Part shown: piece by piece, positions 51,498 through 62,375 of the stretch
How the letters are laid out: each line of letters begins with the position of its first letter
Position numbering within the stretch: position 1 is the first letter of the stretch
NCBI GenBank assembly: GCA_009829735.1
Contig: CM020620.1
Span: forward strand, 4,146,299 to 4,210,298
Source of the DNA: Pyropia yezoensis
Lineage: Eukaryota; Rhodophyta; Bangiophyceae; Bangiales; Bangiaceae
DNA length: 64,000 nucleotides
Direction: 5' to 3'
Made by a program: the position numbers and the translations under genes
Notes under the pieces: model-generated
Told to the model about the DNA's origin: nothing
The model's database searches: none
The model's input: only the letters and a program-made list of their open reading frames with translations

Positions 51498-54400
51498 GGC
51501 AGGCGCTCTCCCCAAGTGTCTTCCCGAATCTCCAACGGCAGGGTACTTCTACCTGTTCTCCCCTTGCGTGCCGGGAGAAAGGACGGCAGTTACCTGCTCA
51601 ACCGGTAGCCGCCTGGACACCCTGTTTGTTCAAGGGGACCTTGCTCGTCCTGCGTAAGGAAAACCTCAAGATTAATGCTCGTATGCGTGTGGGGGATAGC
51701 CTCCCCCAAGCTGTTACGCCGGTGGTCGACACGGGAGCCGGACCAAGCGTCATCACTGAGAACCTGTTACCTCCGGGCTGGCGTCGACATGCCTGGAGAG
51801 CGCCTACCAAGACCCGGATTGTAGACGCATCAGGTCAAACCCTACGACCGCTTGGCCGTCTTCCCGTCGCCATCTATGTCAACAATGAACCAATGCTTTT
51901 TCCCTTCCTAGTAGTCAAGACCTTATCAGTCCCCCTCATCCTAGGCTGGGACTTCCAGAAGCAGCATGTCAAGAGCATCCTACCCGGAGAAGGAAAGGTG
52001 CAGTTCAACCATGGGGTTGTGTCACCAGTGCTGGAGCACCTGGACACCAAGGTTCGTGTGGCCAAGAACCAGAAGGAACGCATCCCACCCTCTACCTTGA
52101 CCCTCATCAAACCGGTGCTCCTACCTCCTCGCTCGGAGACCAAGGTTCAAGTCACGACCCGGACTGCAGGTCAATGCCTGATCTACGGACGCAAGGAATT
52201 TCTGGCGAAACACCGATTATACCTAGCCCACGGACACCACAAGAAGGTGGAGAGGCACACCCCGTTCTCGGTGCTGATCGTCAACGTGAGCCGGAAGCCA
52301 ATAACCCTCGCCAAGGGCACTCGAGTTGGTACAGCAGAGCCTTACCGGGGGTCCGCCCGCGCTATGAGCAAGGAAGACCTCTTCAACCTGCAACAAGAGC
52401 TGGCATCCAACTTGACGGCCTTAGACGTATCTCCGGAACAAGAGCAGGCTGGCCGTACTACTCCGAAGCCGGAACAAGCACCGCCCGGGATGCCGAAGGT
52501 CAACCAAGAAAACGTCCCTCCCGACTTGAAGGAGGCACTGGAGAAGCTTCTCCAGGAATATCGGCACCTGTGGTCTGGAGAGCTGGGCAAGATGGACGCC
52601 ACCCTACACCGGATTCAACTCAAGCCAGATGCCAAACCAGTGCACATGCACCCATACCGGGCTGGACCTCATCGCCGGGATGAGATTGAGAAGCAGGTTA
52701 ACAAGATGCTCAAGATGGATGTTATCGAGCCGTCTGATGGCGAGTGGGCTTTCCCGGTGGTAGTCGTCCCGAAACCTGGCGGTCACTTCCGTTTCTGCGT
52801 TGACTACAGACGCCTGAACGAGATGACAGTCAAGGATGTATACCCGATACCCCGGATGGATGATTGCCTCGACTTTCTTGGTGATGCCACCCTCTTCTCG
52901 ACGCTGGATTGTAATGCCGGTTACTGGCAGATCCCTCTGGCTGACGAGGACAAGGACAAGACTACCTTCACGTGCCACATGGGACTGTTCCGGTGCAAGC
53001 GTCTCCCTTTTGGTCTCACTAATGCTCCGGCAACCTTCCAGAGAGCCATCGACATCATCCTGTCGGGGCTAAGGTGGAGAACATGTTTGGTCTACCTGGA
53101 CGACATCATTGTTTTCTCCAAGACCCCAGCGGAACACCTGGAGCACCTTCGAGAGGTCCTGGCCCTCCTGTCCAAGGCTGGAGTTACCCTCAAGGCCGAG
53201 AAGTGCCACCTGTTTGAGACTGAGGTGGAGTACCTGGGGCACGTGCTGAGTCCGGGGGAGCTCCGAGTCAACGAGAAGAACATCAAGGCCCTCCGGCATG
53301 CACGGCAACCTAAAACCCAGACGGAACTCAAGAGCTTCCTGGGTATGTGCAACGTCTACCGCCGGTTCGTACGGGACTACGCTCTGATTGCCCGGCCCTT
53401 GACCAAGCTTACTAGCAAGAAGCTTCCAGCACAACTCCCGGTGTTCGACGAGAAGCAGACAGCAGCCTTCGAAGAGCTCAAGAAGCGCCTGACCACCACT
53501 CCAGTACTGGCGTTACCCAAGCGGGAGGGTCAGTTTGTTCTGGAGACTGACGCCTGTGGCGTCCAGGTGGGGTGCTCACTACTCCAGCAACAACCTGATG
53601 GGCACTTCCTCCCGATAGGCTACTACAGTCGCGTCTTGACTCCAGCCGAGAAGAACTATTCCACGACCGAGCGCGAGTGCTTGGCGGTCGTCTGGGCTTG
53701 CTTCCTGTTACGTCCATATCTTGAAGGACAAGAGTTCCTCATCCGGACGGACCACGCCAGTCTAAGGTGGCTGCTATGCATGGACAGCAGTCAAGGAAGG
53801 GTCGCCCGGTGGCGCCTACGCCTTTCGGAGTTCAAGTACAAGGTGTGCACCAGAGCAGGGAGGGAGCACCACTGCGCCGACACCATGTCCAGGCTGGAGA
53901 CTCCTGCAGCCGATACCGGTCCTATCCCGGAGGAAATACCTTGCTTCATCCTCCCGAATGTCGGACGTGGCTGGCACGCTCCCCTGTACGAGACACCTGA
54001 CGCTCATCAACCGGTAACCATTCACCGGATGCTGGAGGCACAATTGACGGACCCTCAATGCTTGGAGCTTCGCCACCAAATGGACCTGAACCGGAACAGT
54101 CGCTTCTCCGAGTCTACAGACGGACTCCTGGTACGGGTGTCACCCTTCGATGGGGCAACTCAAGTCTACGTACCCCGGAGCCTACGGACTGACATCCTAC
54201 GCCTGGAGCACTCGTCTCCCCAGGCCGGGCATCCTGGTATCAATCGGATGTATGCTTCCATGAGACGACATTATTACTGGGAAACCATGGCCAGTGACGT
54301 CCATAAGTGCCTGGAGGCTTGTATTTCTTGTGCAAGGAACCGGTTGTCCCAGAGGAAGAAGACTTCTAAGCTACGCCTATTCCCTGCGGCGGAGCCCTTT

Positions 54401-55585
54401 GCAAGCTTAAGCATGGACATCCTGGGGCCCCTACCTGAGACCTCCAGTGGCAACATATACCTGCTCATCATTTGTGACCGGTTCTCCAAGTTCACTCGAG
54501 CAATCCCGTTGAGAACCATCACGGCTCTGGATGTCACGTCGGCCTTCTGCGAGTACTGGATAGCTGCCTACGGCCCTCCAGACTCCGTCTTAACCGACAA
54601 CGGTCCCCAGTTTGCATCCCTGTTCTTCCAAGGAGTCTGTGACCTGATGGGCATCAAGAACTTGTACACCACGACGTACCACCCTCAAACGAACGGTCAG
54701 GTGGAACGATTCAACCGGACCCTAGTGGACATGCTACGGCACTACGTGGAGGAGCACCAAGAAGACTGGGACGAGCTCCTGGCTGTCCTCACTCTAGCCT
54801 ACAACTCCCGAGTTCACCGGACAACGGGAGTCGCTCCACTCGACTTTGTCACCCCAAGGCGGCTGACCAACTTCTCCCTAGAAAGAATACCGGATGGTCT
54901 CCAGCCTGCACTGAAGTCAGGTCCCAAGGCAAAGGATGAGTTCCTGGAACAACTAAAGCTCCTGCTCCCAAGAGTCAAGGAGTCAATCTCAAAGACCCAG
55001 GAGCGATACAAGCGGGACTATGACAAGGGTGTCCGGGAAAAGAACAAGGGACTGGGTGGTGGCGACTGGGTTTTTGTGGACAACCATAGCAAGACCCGGG
55101 GGAAGCTGGACTCTAAGACGGATGGACCTTATGAGATTCTCAATACGGATGGCTGGACCTTCCTTCTAGACGTGGATGGCTCTCCGTACCGGGTGAGCAG
55201 CGACCATGTCACCCGAGCTCCACCGCCAAGCCAACGGGACTTGACCCGGCGTAAGCGGACTGCGATACCCTGGCTATCCCAAGAAGAAGGTCGGGAATTT
55301 GTCTACGTCAAGTTTGTCGACCATGCCTGGAGAGATGGACGCCTGTACCTGCGAGTACGCTGGTTCGGCTTTAACCCAGCAGATGATACATGGGAACCCT
55401 CAAACCGGCTACCCATCGCGGACGTCTGTGCCTACACGCGACGGAACGGGATCGAGGGCACTCCAGTGGCCAGAGCCGGCAAGATTCTGGAGTCGGACAC
55501 GGAGGAGGACCAAGAGGACGGGGCCAACCAAGACCCTCGGGACGAGACGAGCTCGCCCGCAACGGATGCGGAACAAGAGGATTGA
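51491..55585 (+). CDS. pol: Pol polyprotein of element A, copy 2 (protease, RT, RNase H, integrase, chromodomain)
   Basis: About 1364 codons in the -1 frame relative to gag, numbered here from the slip. Seen: retropepsin VVDTGAGPS near 80; RT palm [37 protein letters not shown] and YLDD at 535-538; RNase H LETDACGVQVGCSLLQQQ with Asp near 687 and TTERECLAVVWA; an integrase zinc domain (SPQAGHPGINRMY to CISCARNR); and the DD35E core with Asp near 976 (SMDILGPLP), Asp near 1036 (LTDNGPQFAS) and Glu near 1072 (QTNGQVERFNRT). The C-terminus has a chromodomain, EFVYVKFVDHAW then YLRVRWFGFNPADDTWEP, of the kind chromoviruses use to target chromatin. All catalytic residues are present and no stop interrupts. 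Confidence 0.95.
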   Translation, partial: RVGQALSPSVFPNLQRQGTSTCSPLACREKGRQLPAQPVAAWTPCLFKGTLLVLRKENLKINARMRVGDSLPQAVTPVVDTGAGPSVITENLLPPGWRRHAWRAPTKTRIVDASGQTLRPLGRLPVAIYVNNEPMLFPFLVVKTLSVPLILGWDFQKQHVKSILPGEGKVQFNHGVVSPVLEHLDTKVRVAKNQKERIPPSTLTLIKPVLLPPRSETKVQVTTRTAGQCLIYGRKEFLAKHRLYLAHGHHKKVERHTPFSVLIVNVSRKPITLAKGTRVGTAEPYRGSARAMSKEDLFNLQQELASNLTALDVSPEQEQAGRTTPKPEQAPPGMPKVNQENVPPDLKEALEKLLQEYRHLWSGELGKMDATLHRIQLKPDAKPVHMHPYRAGPHRRDEIEKQVNKMLKMDVIEPSDGEWAFPVVVVPKPGGHFRFCVDYRRLNEMTVKDVYPIPRMDDCLDFLGDATLFSTLDCNAGYWQIPLADEDKDKTTFTCHMGLFRCKRLPFGLTNAPATFQRAIDIILSGLRWRTCLVYLDDIIVFSKTPAEHLEHLREVLALLSKAGVTLKAEKCHLFETEVEYLGHVLSPGELRVNEKNIKALRHARQPKTQTELKSFLGMCNVYRRFVRDYALIARPLTKLTSKKLPAQLPVFDEKQTAAFEELKKRLTTTPVLALPKREGQFVLETDACGVQVGCSLLQQQPDGHFLPIGYYSRVLTPAEKNYSTTERECLAVVWACFLLRPYLEGQEFLIRTDHASLRWLLCMDSSQGRVARWRLRLSEFKYKVCTRAGREHHCADTMSRLETPAADTGPIPEEIPCFILPNVGRGWHAPLYETPDAHQPVTIHRMLEAQLTDPQCLELRHQMDLNRNSRFSESTDGLLVRVSPFDGATQVYVPRSLRTDILRLEHSSPQAGHPGINRMYASMRRHYYWETMASDVHKCLEACISCARNRLSQRKKTSKLRLFPAAEPFASLSMDILGPLPETSSGNIYLLIICDRFSKFTRAIPLRTITALDVTSAFCEYWIAAYGPPDSVLTDNGPQFASLFFQGVCDLMGIKNLYTTTYHPQTNGQVERFNRTLVDMLRHYVEEHQEDWDELLAVLTLAYNSRVHRTTGVAPLDFVTPRRLTNFSLERIPDGLQPALKSGPKAKDEFLEQLKLLLPRVKESISKTQERYKRDYDKGVREKNKGLGGGDWVFVDNHSKTRGKLDSKTDGPYEILNTDGWTFLLDVDGSPYRVSSDHVTRAPPPSQRDLTRRKRTAIPWLSQEEGREFVYVKFVDHAWRDGRLYLRVRWFGFNPADDTWEPSNRLPIADVCAYTRRNGIEGTPVARAGKILESDTEEDQEDGANQDPRDETSSPATDAEQED

Positions 55586-55720
55586 GAAGAAGGGAACGGG
55601 TATATCAAGGATAACACGCAACGCAAGCATGGAACAATCAAGGAAAACAAGCACCCGCTCGAGCAACCCCTTCTCTCCGCCTCTTCCCTCCTCGCTTCTC
55701 CCAAGACCCTCACCCTCCTT

Positions 55721-56547
55721 GCATCCAACTACTACTCCCGGCGCGGGACGCTGAGCCGCGGGAGTGTCCTCCGGCGCTACCTCCGCGGTACGACGGGAAC
55801 CGGAGGAAGACGGGATGACGTAGTGCGGTGGACGCGGCGCATCCCGGTATGACGCCATCGGAGTAGTACCAGTAGTTGCCGGTGGCTCCCGCTCATCCAG
55901 ATATGTCCGTCGGCGCCGCTGGAAGCCCGTGAAGGTCTCTGACCACTGCTGGGCCAGGCCATGCCGCGTCAAAGTCGCCAGAAGTTCGCCAACCACCGGG
56001 TTGTTCGACATCTGGCCGCTGTCCGCGCAAGCAAAACACCCGGTCGACCACGTCGTTCAAGACGCTGGCGTAAGTACCCAGCACCAGAGAGGACCCGACG
56101 CCTTCAACCTGCACCGGAAGACGACCCAGCTGGTCTTCAATCATGCCGACGTCGTACTGGTCGCATGTTGGACCACCTTGGTTCAGGTACCAGTCAGGCA
56201 CCCGGAAGCGGGTGAGGCGCAGAGTCGGCGCCGGAATCTCGAACCGGCCCGAGGATGACACTACCGGACGGTCCACAACGGCCCCCGAGACCGGGAGTAC
56301 CCAACTCCAGCGGAGGCACAGCGCCGCCGGCGTTGGAAGAAGGCGTCCGGGGTAGAGCGGCCGGAGTAATCGGCGACCGCACGGCCACTCCCAGACTCGC
56401 CGCAGACAAGCGCGGTGCCGGAGGAGCTTGAAGTACTGGCACAGCCGGAACAGGGCGCGGACGTGCCGGTGACGGTTCAGGCGAGGCGACCGGGGCGACA
56501 GGGGCAACCGGAGGAAGTGGAGCCGCCGCAGACGCCGACCGACCGCC
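55721..56547 (-). pseudogene. 3' end of the convergent ORF, broken by single-base indels at a contig edge
   Basis: This is the same sequence as 62366-63183 but with five one-base length differences in short homopolymers (near 55661, 55745, 56034, 56293 and 56532) and one substitution. These split the frame that is continuous at 62376-64000. The breaks are probably sequencing errors near a contig end, not biology. Confidence 0.7.
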
Positions 56548-57047
56548 NNNNNNNNNNNNNNNNNNNNNNNNNNNNNNNNNNNNNNNNNNNNNNNNNNNNN
56601 NNNNNNNNNNNNNNNNNNNNNNNNNNNNNNNNNNNNNNNNNNNNNNNNNNNNNNNNNNNNNNNNNNNNNNNNNNNNNNNNNNNNNNNNNNNNNNNNNNNN
56701 NNNNNNNNNNNNNNNNNNNNNNNNNNNNNNNNNNNNNNNNNNNNNNNNNNNNNNNNNNNNNNNNNNNNNNNNNNNNNNNNNNNNNNNNNNNNNNNNNNNN
56801 NNNNNNNNNNNNNNNNNNNNNNNNNNNNNNNNNNNNNNNNNNNNNNNNNNNNNNNNNNNNNNNNNNNNNNNNNNNNNNNNNNNNNNNNNNNNNNNNNNNN
56901 NNNNNNNNNNNNNNNNNNNNNNNNNNNNNNNNNNNNNNNNNNNNNNNNNNNNNNNNNNNNNNNNNNNNNNNNNNNNNNNNNNNNNNNNNNNNNNNNNNNN
57001 NNNNNNNNNNNNNNNNNNNNNNNNNNNNNNNNNNNNNNNNNNNNNNN
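56548..57047. other. Assembly gap of exactly 500 N
   Basis: The round number indicates a scaffold gap of nominal size. Sequences on the two sides overlap in content by about 6.1 kb. Confidence 0.98.
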
Positions 57048-58140
57048 GGGTAATTACCGGCTGGAGAACCAAGACCAAGGTTTACACCCGGAAGATGGCC
57101 AAGAAGATGGCATCCCTGAACCGGCGAATGCAGCCGAGCTTTGGGGGACATCCTAAGTTTTCCGGGAAGAGACCGGCGCTTATCTTTGCCTTCCTGCGCC
57201 GGTTTGTCAAGCATGCAATGACAACGATGTGTCCGAGGGCAAGGCTCTCTATCTCCTGGTTAACTTCATGACCGGAGAAGCGGAACAGCGGTTTGCACAG
57301 GTTCTACCAGACTCTGCCGGGCACATTGTTGGACGTACCGTCGCGAGTTATCCGGAGGCGGTCAACTGGCTCCTGTCCAACTACGCAGACGCGGACTCCC
57401 TGCGTAAGGCAGTCGGTAGGCTGAACCGGGCAACCATGGAGAGACAAGAGACTCCAGAGGCGTTCGCCCGTCGTGTCCGGGAGATGAGCGATGCTTGTGG
57501 CAACGTTTACCCTGAGGACAGGCTCAAGATGATCTTCTCGGAGGGGCTTCCTGAATATCTTCAAGTGGATGCGGAGAACTACAACCAGGAACATCAAGAA
57601 CATACCTTCCAGCAGTTGATGGCCTACACCCAGGGCAAGCACCGGCAAGCCAAGGCCCTCCAGGCTCCTATGGTATCAACCCCAAGCCGTTGTCGCGAGT
57701 TCGTCCCGGACCCGACAAGTATAAGGGAGGTGATAACCCTGTACCGGTACTCGCAGTTGGCGAGGCCTCACCCATGGAGTCAAGGGACAAGTGGGGCGGC
57801 TTCGTTTCTAAGGAGCAACCTTCCCTGGTCGCCCCCAAGCAGATCAGGAACCAGCGGTTCCGGTCTTGCTGGCTGTGCCAGAAGGAGGATCATATGTCCT
57901 ACCAGTGCCCGACCATTCCCGAGGATCTCCAGGAGAAACTCAAGCGTCAAGGACTGGTGTTTGCAAAGGCGGTCCAACTGGGCTGACCGGCGGGCACCCT
58001 CCAAGATGGACAAGGCACAGGTACATGCCATCCGAGTGGCAACCTTACAGAGCATCACGGAGGCTCTGGCAAGGAAGCTCCTACGGACTTTGACCTGGAG
58101 ACCGAAACCTCTAAGGACTCCTCGGAGCCGGGAAACGAGT
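57048..58140 (+). pseudogene. Gag of element A, third occurrence, 5' missing and frameshifted
   Basis: Five single-base indels relative to copy 2 (near 57081, 57211, 57681, 57974 and 58072) break the frame. All other bases appear identical. The likely cause is unpolished sequence at a contig start. Confidence 0.75.
58130..58136 (+). promoter_or_regulatory. -1 ribosomal frameshift heptamer, third occurrence
   Basis: GGGAAAC before GAG TAG, as at 51485. Confidence 0.65.
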
Positions 58141-61100
58141 AGGGCAGGCGCTCTCCCCAAGTGTCTTCCCGAATCTCCAACGGCAGGGTACTTCTACCTG
58201 TTCTCCCCTTGCGTGCCGGGAGAAAGGACGGCAGTTACCTGCTCAACCGGTAGCCGCCTGGACACCCTGTTTGTTCAAGGGGACCTTGCTCGTCCTGCGT
58301 AAGGAAAACCTCAAGATTAATGCTCGTATGCGTGTGGGGGATAGCCTCCCCCAAGCTGTTACGCCGGTGGTCGACACGGGAGCCGGACCAAGCGTCATCA
58401 CTGAGAACCTGTTACCTCCGGGCTGGCGTCGACATGCCTGGAGAGCGCCTACCAAGACCCGGATTGTAGACGCATCAGGTCAAACCCTACGACCGCTTGG
58501 CCGTCTTCCCGTCGCCATCTATGTCAACAATGAACCAATGCTTTTTCCCTTCCTAGTAGTCAAGACCTTATCAGTCCCCCTCATCCTAGGCTGGGACTTC
58601 CAGAAGCAGCATGTCAAGAGCATCCTACCCGGAGAAGGAAAGGTGCAGTTCAACCATGGGGTTGTGTCACCAGTGCTGGAGCACCTGGACACCAAGGTTC
58701 GTGTGGCCAAGAACCAGAAGGAACGCATCCCACCCTCTACCTTGACCCTCATCAAACCGGTGCTCCTACCTCCTCGCTCGGAGACCAAGGTTCAAGTCAC
58801 GACCCGGACTGCAGGTCAATGCCTGATCTACGGACGCAAGGAATTTCTGGCGAAACACCGATTATACCTAGCCCACGGACACCACAAGAAGGTGGAGAGG
58901 CACACCCCGTTCTCGGTGCTGATCGTCAACGTGAGCCGGAAGCCAATAACCCTCGCCAAGGGCACTCGAGTTGGTACAGCAGAGCCTTACCGGGGGTCCG
59001 CCCGCGCTATGAGCAAGGAAGACCTCTTCAACCTGCAACAAGAGCTGGCATCCAACTTGACGGCCTTAGACGTATCTCCGGAACAAGAGCAGGCTGGCCG
59101 TACTACTCCGAAGCCGGAACAAGCACCGCCCGGGATGCCGAAGGTCAACCAAGAAAACGTCCCTCCCGACTTGAAGGAGGCACTGGAGAAGCTTCTCCAG
59201 GAATATCGGCACCTGTGGTCTGGAGAGCTGGGCAAGATGGACGCCACCCTACACCGGATTCAACTCAAGCCAGATGCCAAACCAGTGCACATGCACCCAT
59301 ACCGGGCTGGACCTCATCGCCGGGATGAGATTGAGAAGCAGGTTAACAAGATGCTCAAGATGGATGTTATCGAGCCGTCTGATGGCGAGTGGGCTTTCCC
59401 GGTGGTAGTCGTCCCGAAACCTGGCGGTCACTTCCGTTTCTGCGTTGACTACAGACGCCTGAACGAGATGACAGTCAAGGATGTATACCCGATACCCCGG
59501 ATGGATGATTGCCTCGACTTTCTTGGTGATGCCACCCTCTTCTCGACGCTGGATTGTAATGCCGGTTACTGGCAGATCCCTCTGGCTGACGAGGACAAGG
59601 ACAAGACTACCTTCACGTGCCACATGGGACTGTTCCGGTGCAAGCGTCTCCCTTTTGGTCTCACTAATGCTCCGGCAACCTTCCAGAGAGCCATCGACAT
59701 CATCCTGTCGGGGCTAAGGTGGAGAACATGTTTGGTCTACCTGGACGACATCATTGTTTTCTCCAAGACCCCAGCGGAACACCTGGAGCACCTTCGAGAG
59801 GTCCTGGCCCTCCTGTCCAAGGCTGGAGTTACCCTCAAGGCCGAGAAGTGCCACCTGTTTGAGACTGAGGTGGAGTACCTGGGGCACGTGCTGAGTCCGG
59901 GGGAGCTCCGAGTCAACGAGAAGAACATCAAGGCCCTCCGGCATGCACGGCAACCTAAAACCCAGACGGAACTCAAGAGCTTCCTGGGTATGTGCAACGT
60001 CTACCGCCGGTTCGTACGGGACTACGCTCTGATTGCCCGGCCCTTGACCAAGCTTACTAGCAAGAAGCTTCCAGCACAACTCCCGGTGTTCGACGAGAAG
60101 CAGACAGCAGCCTTCGAAGAGCTCAAGAAGCGCCTGACCACCACTCCAGTACTGGCGTTACCCAAGCGGGAGGGTCAGTTTGTTCTGGAGACTGACGCCT
60201 GTGGCGTCCAGGTGGGGTGCTCACTACTCCAGCAACAACCTGATGGGCACTTCCTCCCGATAGGCTACTACAGTCGCGTCTTGACTCCAGCCGAGAAGAA
60301 CTATTCCACGACCGAGCGCGAGTGCTTGGCGGTCGTCTGGGCTTGCTTCCTGTTACGTCCATATCTTGAAGGACAAGAGTTCCTCATCCGGACGGACCAC
60401 GCCAGTCTAAGGTGGCTGCTATGCATGGACAGCAGTCAAGGAAGGGTCGCCCGGTGGCGCCTACGCCTTTCGGAGTTCAAGTACAAGGTGTGCACCAGAG
60501 CAGGGAGGGAGCACCACTGCGCCGACACCATGTCCAGGCTGGAGACTCCTGCAGCCGATACCGGTCCTATCCCGGAGGAAATACCTTGCTTCATCCTCCC
60601 GAATGTCGGACGTGGCTGGCACGCTCCCCTGTACGAGACACCTGACGCTCATCAACCGGTAACCATTCACCGGATGCTGGAGGCACAATTGACGGACCCT
60701 CAATGCTTGGAGCTTCGCCACCAAATGGACCTGAACCGGAACAGTCGCTTCTCCGAGTCTACAGACGGACTCCTGGTACGGGTGTCACCCTTCGATGGGG
60801 CAACTCAAGTCTACGTACCCCGGAGCCTACGGACTGACATCCTACGCCTGGAGCACTCGTCTCCCCAGGCCGGGCATCCTGGTATCAATCGGATGTATGC
60901 TTCCATGAGACGACATTATTACTGGGAAACCATGGCCAGTGACGTCCATAAGTGCCTGGAGGCTTGTATTTCTTGTGCAAGGAACCGGTTGTCCCAGAGG
61001 AAGAAGACTTCTAAGCTACGCCTATTCCCTGCGGCGGAGCCCTTTGCAAGCTTAAGCATGGACATCCTGGGGCCCCTACCTGAGACCTCCAGTGGCAACA

Positions 61101-62230
61101 TATACCTGCTCATCATTTGTGACCGGTTCTCCAAGTTCACTCGAGCAATCCCGTTGAGAACCATCACGGCTCTGGATGTCACGTCGGCCTTCTGCGAGTA
61201 CTGGATAGCTGCCTACGGCCCTCCAGACTCCGTCTTAACCGACAACGGTCCCCAGTTTGCATCCCTGTTCTTCCAAGGAGTCTGTGACCTGATGGGCATC
61301 AAGAACTTGTACACCACGACGTACCACCCTCAAACGAACGGTCAGGTGGAACGATTCAACCGGACCCTAGTGGACATGCTACGGCACTACGTGGAGGAGC
61401 ACCAAGAAGACTGGGACGAGCTCCTGGCTGTCCTCACTCTAGCCTACAACTCCCGAGTTCACCGGACAACGGGAGTCGCTCCACTCGACTTTGTCACCCC
61501 AAGGCGGCTGACCAACTTCTCCCTAGAAAGAATACCGGATGGTCTCCAGCCTGCACTGAAGTCAGGTCCCAAGGCAAAGGATGAGTTCCTGGAACAACTA
61601 AAGCTCCTGCTCCCAAGAGTCAAGGAGTCAATCTCAAAGACCCAGGAGCGATACAAGCGGGACTATGACAAGGGTGTCCGGGAAAAGAACAAGGGACTGG
61701 GTGGTGGCGACTGGGTTTTTGTGGACAACCATAGCAAGACCCGGGGGAAGCTGGACTCTAAGACGGATGGACCTTATGAGATTCTCAATACGGATGGCTG
61801 GACCTTCCTTCTAGACGTGGATGGCTCTCCGTACCGGGTGAGCAGCGACCATGTCACCCGAGCTCCACCGCCAAGCCAACGGGACTTGACCCGGCGTAAG
61901 CGGACTGCGATACCCTGGCTATCCCAAGAAGAAGGTCGGGAATTTGTCTACGTCAAGTTTGTCGACCATGCCTGGAGAGATGGACGCCTGTACCTGCGAG
62001 TACGCTGGTTCGGCTTTAACCCAGCAGATGATACATGGGAACCCTCAAACCGGCTACCCATCGCGGACGTCTGTGCCTACACGCGACGGAACGGGATCGA
62101 GGGCACTCCAGTGGCCAGAGCCGGCAAGATTCTGGAGTCGGACACGGAGGAGGACCAAGAGGACGGGGCCAACCAAGACCCTCGGGACGAGACGAGCTCG
62201 CCCGCAACGGATGCGGAACAAGAGGATTGA
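58136..62230 (+). CDS. pol: Pol polyprotein of element A, third occurrence
   Basis: Same length and same protein as 51491-55585, with all catalytic motifs in place. It is probably the same gene represented twice in the assembly, so it should not be counted as an independent insertion without read support. Confidence 0.9.
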   Translation, partial: RVGQALSPSVFPNLQRQGTSTCSPLACREKGRQLPAQPVAAWTPCLFKGTLLVLRKENLKINARMRVGDSLPQAVTPVVDTGAGPSVITENLLPPGWRRHAWRAPTKTRIVDASGQTLRPLGRLPVAIYVNNEPMLFPFLVVKTLSVPLILGWDFQKQHVKSILPGEGKVQFNHGVVSPVLEHLDTKVRVAKNQKERIPPSTLTLIKPVLLPPRSETKVQVTTRTAGQCLIYGRKEFLAKHRLYLAHGHHKKVERHTPFSVLIVNVSRKPITLAKGTRVGTAEPYRGSARAMSKEDLFNLQQELASNLTALDVSPEQEQAGRTTPKPEQAPPGMPKVNQENVPPDLKEALEKLLQEYRHLWSGELGKMDATLHRIQLKPDAKPVHMHPYRAGPHRRDEIEKQVNKMLKMDVIEPSDGEWAFPVVVVPKPGGHFRFCVDYRRLNEMTVKDVYPIPRMDDCLDFLGDATLFSTLDCNAGYWQIPLADEDKDKTTFTCHMGLFRCKRLPFGLTNAPATFQRAIDIILSGLRWRTCLVYLDDIIVFSKTPAEHLEHLREVLALLSKAGVTLKAEKCHLFETEVEYLGHVLSPGELRVNEKNIKALRHARQPKTQTELKSFLGMCNVYRRFVRDYALIARPLTKLTSKKLPAQLPVFDEKQTAAFEELKKRLTTTPVLALPKREGQFVLETDACGVQVGCSLLQQQPDGHFLPIGYYSRVLTPAEKNYSTTERECLAVVWACFLLRPYLEGQEFLIRTDHASLRWLLCMDSSQGRVARWRLRLSEFKYKVCTRAGREHHCADTMSRLETPAADTGPIPEEIPCFILPNVGRGWHAPLYETPDAHQPVTIHRMLEAQLTDPQCLELRHQMDLNRNSRFSESTDGLLVRVSPFDGATQVYVPRSLRTDILRLEHSSPQAGHPGINRMYASMRRHYYWETMASDVHKCLEACISCARNRLSQRKKTSKLRLFPAAEPFASLSMDILGPLPETSSGNIYLLIICDRFSKFTRAIPLRTITALDVTSAFCEYWIAAYGPPDSVLTDNGPQFASLFFQGVCDLMGIKNLYTTTYHPQTNGQVERFNRTLVDMLRHYVEEHQEDWDELLAVLTLAYNSRVHRTTGVAPLDFVTPRRLTNFSLERIPDGLQPALKSGPKAKDEFLEQLKLLLPRVKESISKTQERYKRDYDKGVREKNKGLGGGDWVFVDNHSKTRGKLDSKTDGPYEILNTDGWTFLLDVDGSPYRVSSDHVTRAPPPSQRDLTRRKRTAIPWLSQEEGREFVYVKFVDHAWRDGRLYLRVRWFGFNPADDTWEPSNRLPIADVCAYTRRNGIEGTPVARAGKILESDTEEDQEDGANQDPRDETSSPATDAEQED

Positions 62231-62375
62231 GAAGAAGGGAACGGGTATATCAAGGATAACACGCAACGCAAGCATGGAACAATCAAGGAAAACAAGCACC
62301 CGCTCGAGCAACCCTTCTCTCCGCCTCTTCCCTCCTCGCTTCTCCCAAGACCCTCACCCTCCTTGCATCCAACTA

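Larger units (their letters stand above)
48956..56547 (+). mobile_element. Ty3/gypsy element A, copy 2 (full gag-pol)
   Basis: The element begins TGTAGCATCC inside a dapB intron. Order: primer site, leader hairpin, gag, -1 frameshift, pol, then a purine-rich GAGAAGAAGGGAA just after the pol stop (possible polypurine tract), then the end of a convergent ORF. The right side stops at the assembly gap. No LTR was found on either side. Gag and pol are both open, so the coding part is intact and may be recently active. Confidence 0.85.

Noticed and set aside
52174-52683. Secondary plus-strand frame of 169 codons inside pol (also 58819-59328)
   Set aside because: Alternate-frame shadow of the pol linker; no conservation signal beyond pol itself.
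56194-57078. Frames running through the 500-N gap
   Set aside because: Translation across N is meaningless; only the flanking sequence was used.
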